Part shown: positions 7,574 through 9,144 of the stretch, one piece after another
How the letters are laid out: each line of letters starts with the position of its first letter
How positions within the stretch are numbered: position 1 is the first letter of the stretch
From: Chitinophagaceae bacterium
GTDB lineage: Bacteria; Bacteroidota; Bacteroidia; Chitinophagales; Chitinophagaceae
Direction: 5' to 3'
Assembly (NCBI GenBank): GCA_003455235.1
Contig: DMRT01000258.1
Location: forward strand, 1-9,144
DNA length: 9,144 bases
The notes under the pieces: generated by a model
The model's input: the letters and a program-made list of their open reading frames with translations, nothing else
Told to the model about the DNA's origin: nothing
Databases searched by the model: none
Translations under genes and position numbers: made by a program

Positions 7574-8059
7574 ATGGCTGTAAAAATGAGACTGCAGAGG
7601 CATGGCTCAAAGAAAAGACCCTTTTACTTCATCGTCGTAGCAGATGGCAGAAGCCCACGTGACGGTAAATTCATTCAAAAATTAGGTACGTACAATCCAC
7701 TGACCGTTCCGGCTACTATCCAGATCGATCGTCAGAAGGCATTGGACTGGCTGCAAAAAGGTGCTCAACCCACCGATACTGTACGCCGGATCCTGTCTTT
7801 CAAAGGTGTGTTGTACCTGAAGCATTTACTTCGTGGTGTTGGCCTTGGCTTATTTGATGAAGCCGCTGCAATGGAAAAGTTCACCAAATGGACCAGTGAG
7901 CATGATGCACACGTTGCAAAACGTCAGAGCTCTCACAAGAAGTCCAGGACCGACCGTCGCGGCGACAAACCCTTTGTGAAAAAGGTTGCTGCAAAAACAG
8001 AGGCGCCTGCTTCCGAATCAGTAGAAGCACCATCTGAAGAAACGAAAACAGAAGAATAA
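7574..8059 (+). CDS. rpsP: 30S ribosomal protein bS16 with extended charged C-terminal tail
   Basis: bS16 is a small-subunit ribosomal protein that binds 16S rRNA and promotes 30S assembly. The first 75 or so residues match the family well: [29 protein letters not shown] and KLGTYNP are clear signatures. The segment around [12 protein letters not shown] and the stretch ending MEKFTKW is typical of the Bacteroidota version. At 161 residues it is about twice the length of the E. coli protein. The extra part is a Lys/Arg-rich stretch (about 112-140) followed by an Ala/Glu/Ser-rich acidic tail, probably disordered. The ATG at 7574 gives the canonical MAVK start, behind an A/T-rich leader without a usable Shine-Dalgarno site. 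It has its own promoter and is closed by an intrinsic terminator, so it can be expressed independently of rimM. Confidence 0.98.
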   Translation: MAVKMRLQRHGSKKRPFYFIVVADGRSPRDGKFIQKLGTYNPLTVPATIQIDRQKALDWLQKGAQPTDTVRRILSFKGVLYLKHLLRGVGLGLFDEAAAMEKFTKWTSEHDAHVAKRQSSHKKSRTDRRGDKPFVKKVAAKTEAPASESVEAPSEETKTEE

Positions 8060-8081
8060 AACCTCTGTTGAAAAATTCTTT

Positions 8082-8113
8082 AAGTCCTGGTTTAGTGCCG
8101 GGACTTTTTTTTT
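8082..8113 (+). terminator. Intrinsic terminator after rpsP
   Basis: AAGTCCTGG (8082-8090) pairs with CCGGGACTT (8098-8106) over a seven-base loop (TTTAGTG), giving nine pairs including one G-U. The T run extends to 8113. This is a textbook Rho-independent terminator 22 bases past the rpsP stop codon. It separates rpsP from rimM, so rimM must depend on read-through or on its own promoter. Confidence 0.9.
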
Positions 8114-8157
8114 GCGGTAATCTTAAACGAGCAAAAGAGGAAAAAGAGATGAACATA

Positions 8158-8198
8158 TTTGCAGCTTTTTCTTTTCTTCTCTTAGCTTACTATCTTGC
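8158..8198 (+). promoter_or_regulatory. Tentative promoter region for rimM
   Basis: Between the rpsP terminator and the preferred rimM ATG lies TTTG (8158-8161), followed 21 bases later by TAGCTTAC (8183-8190). An overlapping TATCTTGC (8191-8198) resembles the common TATCTTTG form but lacks a matching upstream element. Either would put transcription start within about ten bases of the ATG at 8206, giving a very short or nearly leaderless message. The matches are partial. Confidence 0.3.
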
Positions 8199-8205
8199 AT
8201 GCTCA

Positions 8206-8724
8206 ATGACTCAATACTTCAAAATAGGAAAACTGGCTGCCAGTACCGGGTTAAAAGGTGAACTTGTTTTACAGCATAACCTCGGCGCCAAAACATCCTT
8301 CAAAGGACTGGAGGCCATCTTCATTGAAGAGAAGAAGAATAATTTTATTCCCTATTTCATCCAGTCGGCAAAAATCCGCAGTGAGAATGAAACAGTCATT
8401 AAACTCGAAGGCGTGGATGTGATGGAAGCCGCCCGTAAACTAACCCCCAAAGAGGCATGGCTTACGGAAGATGATTTTAAAAAGTTTGCATCAAAATCAC
8501 CCACTGTTTCACTGCTTGGGTTTATGATGATCGATGATGAGGATAATATCATCGGCGAAATCATTGAAGTGATTGAACAGCCCCACCAGGTGCTTTGCAC
8601 GGTGTTGTTTGAAGGGAAAGAAGCGCTGATACCCATTCATGAAGACAGCCTGGATAAGATTGACAAGAAGAACCGGAAGGTATATGTAACTCTGCCCGAC
8701 GGGTTGCTGGATATATACCGCTGA
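8206..8724 (+). CDS. rimM: Ribosome maturation factor RimM (16S rRNA processing)
   Basis: RimM binds uS19 and helps fold the head of the 30S subunit and complete 16S rRNA processing. The 172-residue product from the ATG at 8206 has the usual family length. Seen: N-terminal barrel start YFKIGKLAASTGLKGEL (4-20), matching the family pattern GKI..xxGLKGE with Thr-Gly where His-Gly is common; a PRC-barrel C-terminus with LLGFMMIDDEDNIIGEI (103-119), ALIPIHEDSLDKID (140-153) and the ending LPDGLLDIY (163-171). The reading frame stays open upstream, with Met codons at 8149 and 8068. The 8068 start would place coding sequence inside the rpsP terminator. The 8149 start has a purine-rich region in front (AGAGGAAAAAGAG) and would add a hydrophobic leader foreign to a cytosolic factor. 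The 8206 start is preferred on family length. trmD, which often follows rimM in other bacteria, is not here. Confidence 0.95.
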   Translation: MTQYFKIGKLAASTGLKGELVLQHNLGAKTSFKGLEAIFIEEKKNNFIPYFIQSAKIRSENETVIKLEGVDVMEAARKLTPKEAWLTEDDFKKFASKSPTVSLLGFMMIDDEDNIIGEIIEVIEQPHQVLCTVLFEGKEALIPIHEDSLDKIDKKNRKVYVTLPDGLLDIYR

Positions 8725-8727
8725 TAT

Positions 8728-8742
8728 AAACCTGTAAGGTTT
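8728..8742 (+). terminator. Small hairpin after rimM, weak terminator candidate
   Basis: AAACCT and AGGTTT pair over a three-base loop (GTA) just past the rimM stop, with only one extra T behind the stem. A second small hairpin, AACCG/CGGTT (8775-8787), lies before dinB. Neither has a real U tract. No convincing promoter for dinB was found in the 93-base gap. Confidence 0.25.
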
Positions 8743-8817
8743 TGACGATTTAAATAATGAAGGCACTGCAGGGGAACCGTACCGGTTTAACAGCATTGTC
8801 TTTTCAACGTGATTTGA

Positions 8818-9144
8818 ATGATGAGCACTCCCCAACGCATCATAGCACATTTCGACCTGGATTCATTTTTTGTTTCGGTGGAGATACTGAATAACCCTTC
8901 CCTGAAAGGTAAGCCCGTGATCGTTGGCGGAAGGGAGCGGGGCGTGGTGGCCGCCTGCAGCTATGAAGCCAGGAAGTTTGGCATTCATTCGGGCATGCCC
9001 TCCAAAAAAGCCCTGCAGCTTTGCCCCCACCTTATTGTGTCCAACAGTTCCCGGGCCGATTACAGCCGTTACAGCCGCTGGGTAACACAGATCATCGCCG
9101 CCAAAGCACCATTGTTTGAAAAGGCATCGGTGGATGAATTCTAT
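8818..9144 (+). CDS. dinB: DNA polymerase IV (Y-family translesion polymerase), N-terminal part
   Basis: DinB is an error-prone, lesion-bypass DNA polymerase. The window holds the first 109 codons; the gene runs off the right edge. Seen, numbering from the second ATG (8821): AHFDLDSFFVSVE (9-21), with catalytic metal ligand Asp12 and a steric-gate aromatic at Phe17; the fingers motif GVVAACSYEARKFGI (41-55) with HSGMP (56-60); and SVDEFY at the edge with the catalytic Asp105/Glu106 pair. All three palm carboxylates are present. Two tandem ATGs (8818 and 8821) are possible starts; a TGA directly before them (8815-8817) rules out an earlier start. The sequence shows no LexA-like operator in the 93-base gap behind rimM. 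Confidence 0.95.
   Translation, partial: MMSTPQRIIAHFDLDSFFVSVEILNNPSLKGKPVIVGGRERGVVAACSYEARKFGIHSGMPSKKALQLCPHLIVSNSSRADYSRYSRWVTQIIAAKAPLFEKASVDEFY

Overview
The window comes from a bacterial chromosome, almost certainly a member of the Bacteroidota and plausibly of the Chitinophagaceae or a relative. Three things point this way. First, the start codons lack properly spaced Shine-Dalgarno sites and sit behind A/T-rich stretches. Second, several genes are preceded by Bacteroidota-type promoters (TTG or TTTG, 19-20 bases, then TAnnTTTG). Third, it carries a DEXH helicase of the ligase-associated DNA-damage-response type and a bS16 protein with the long charged tail seen in this phylum. The family-level guess is inference.

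Layout, left to right. (1) The 5' part of a helicase gene runs leftward off the window edge. (2) Divergent from it, behind a near-consensus promoter, is ffh, the protein of the signal recognition particle. (3) After a 252-base gap that holds a weak hairpin and a probable promoter lies a single 5.3-kb gene for a protein of about 1,768 residues. It joins an N-terminal beta-rich segment, an alpha/beta hydrolase (HSRGG), a second LCAT/PGAP1-like hydrolase (GHSMGG), a glycine-rich middle region, a CHAT caspase-like protease and a helical TPR-like tail. (4) After a gap of about 170 bases with its own strong promoter come rpsP (bS16), a clear intrinsic terminator, and rimM (16S rRNA maturation). (5) The 5' part of dinB (DNA polymerase IV) runs off the right edge.

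Most of the window is housekeeping: protein targeting, the small ribosomal subunit and its maturation, flanked by two DNA repair or damage-tolerance genes. The exception is the giant CHAT-dual-hydrolase gene, which sits alone between ffh and rpsP, two genes that are neighbours in many other bacteria. Its architecture, an effector-like lipase pair tied to a caspase-like protease and a helical sensor-like tail, suggests a one-gene conflict, cell-death or signalling system. No defence function can be shown from the sequence alone. No tRNA, rRNA, CRISPR array, insertion sequence or transposase is visible.
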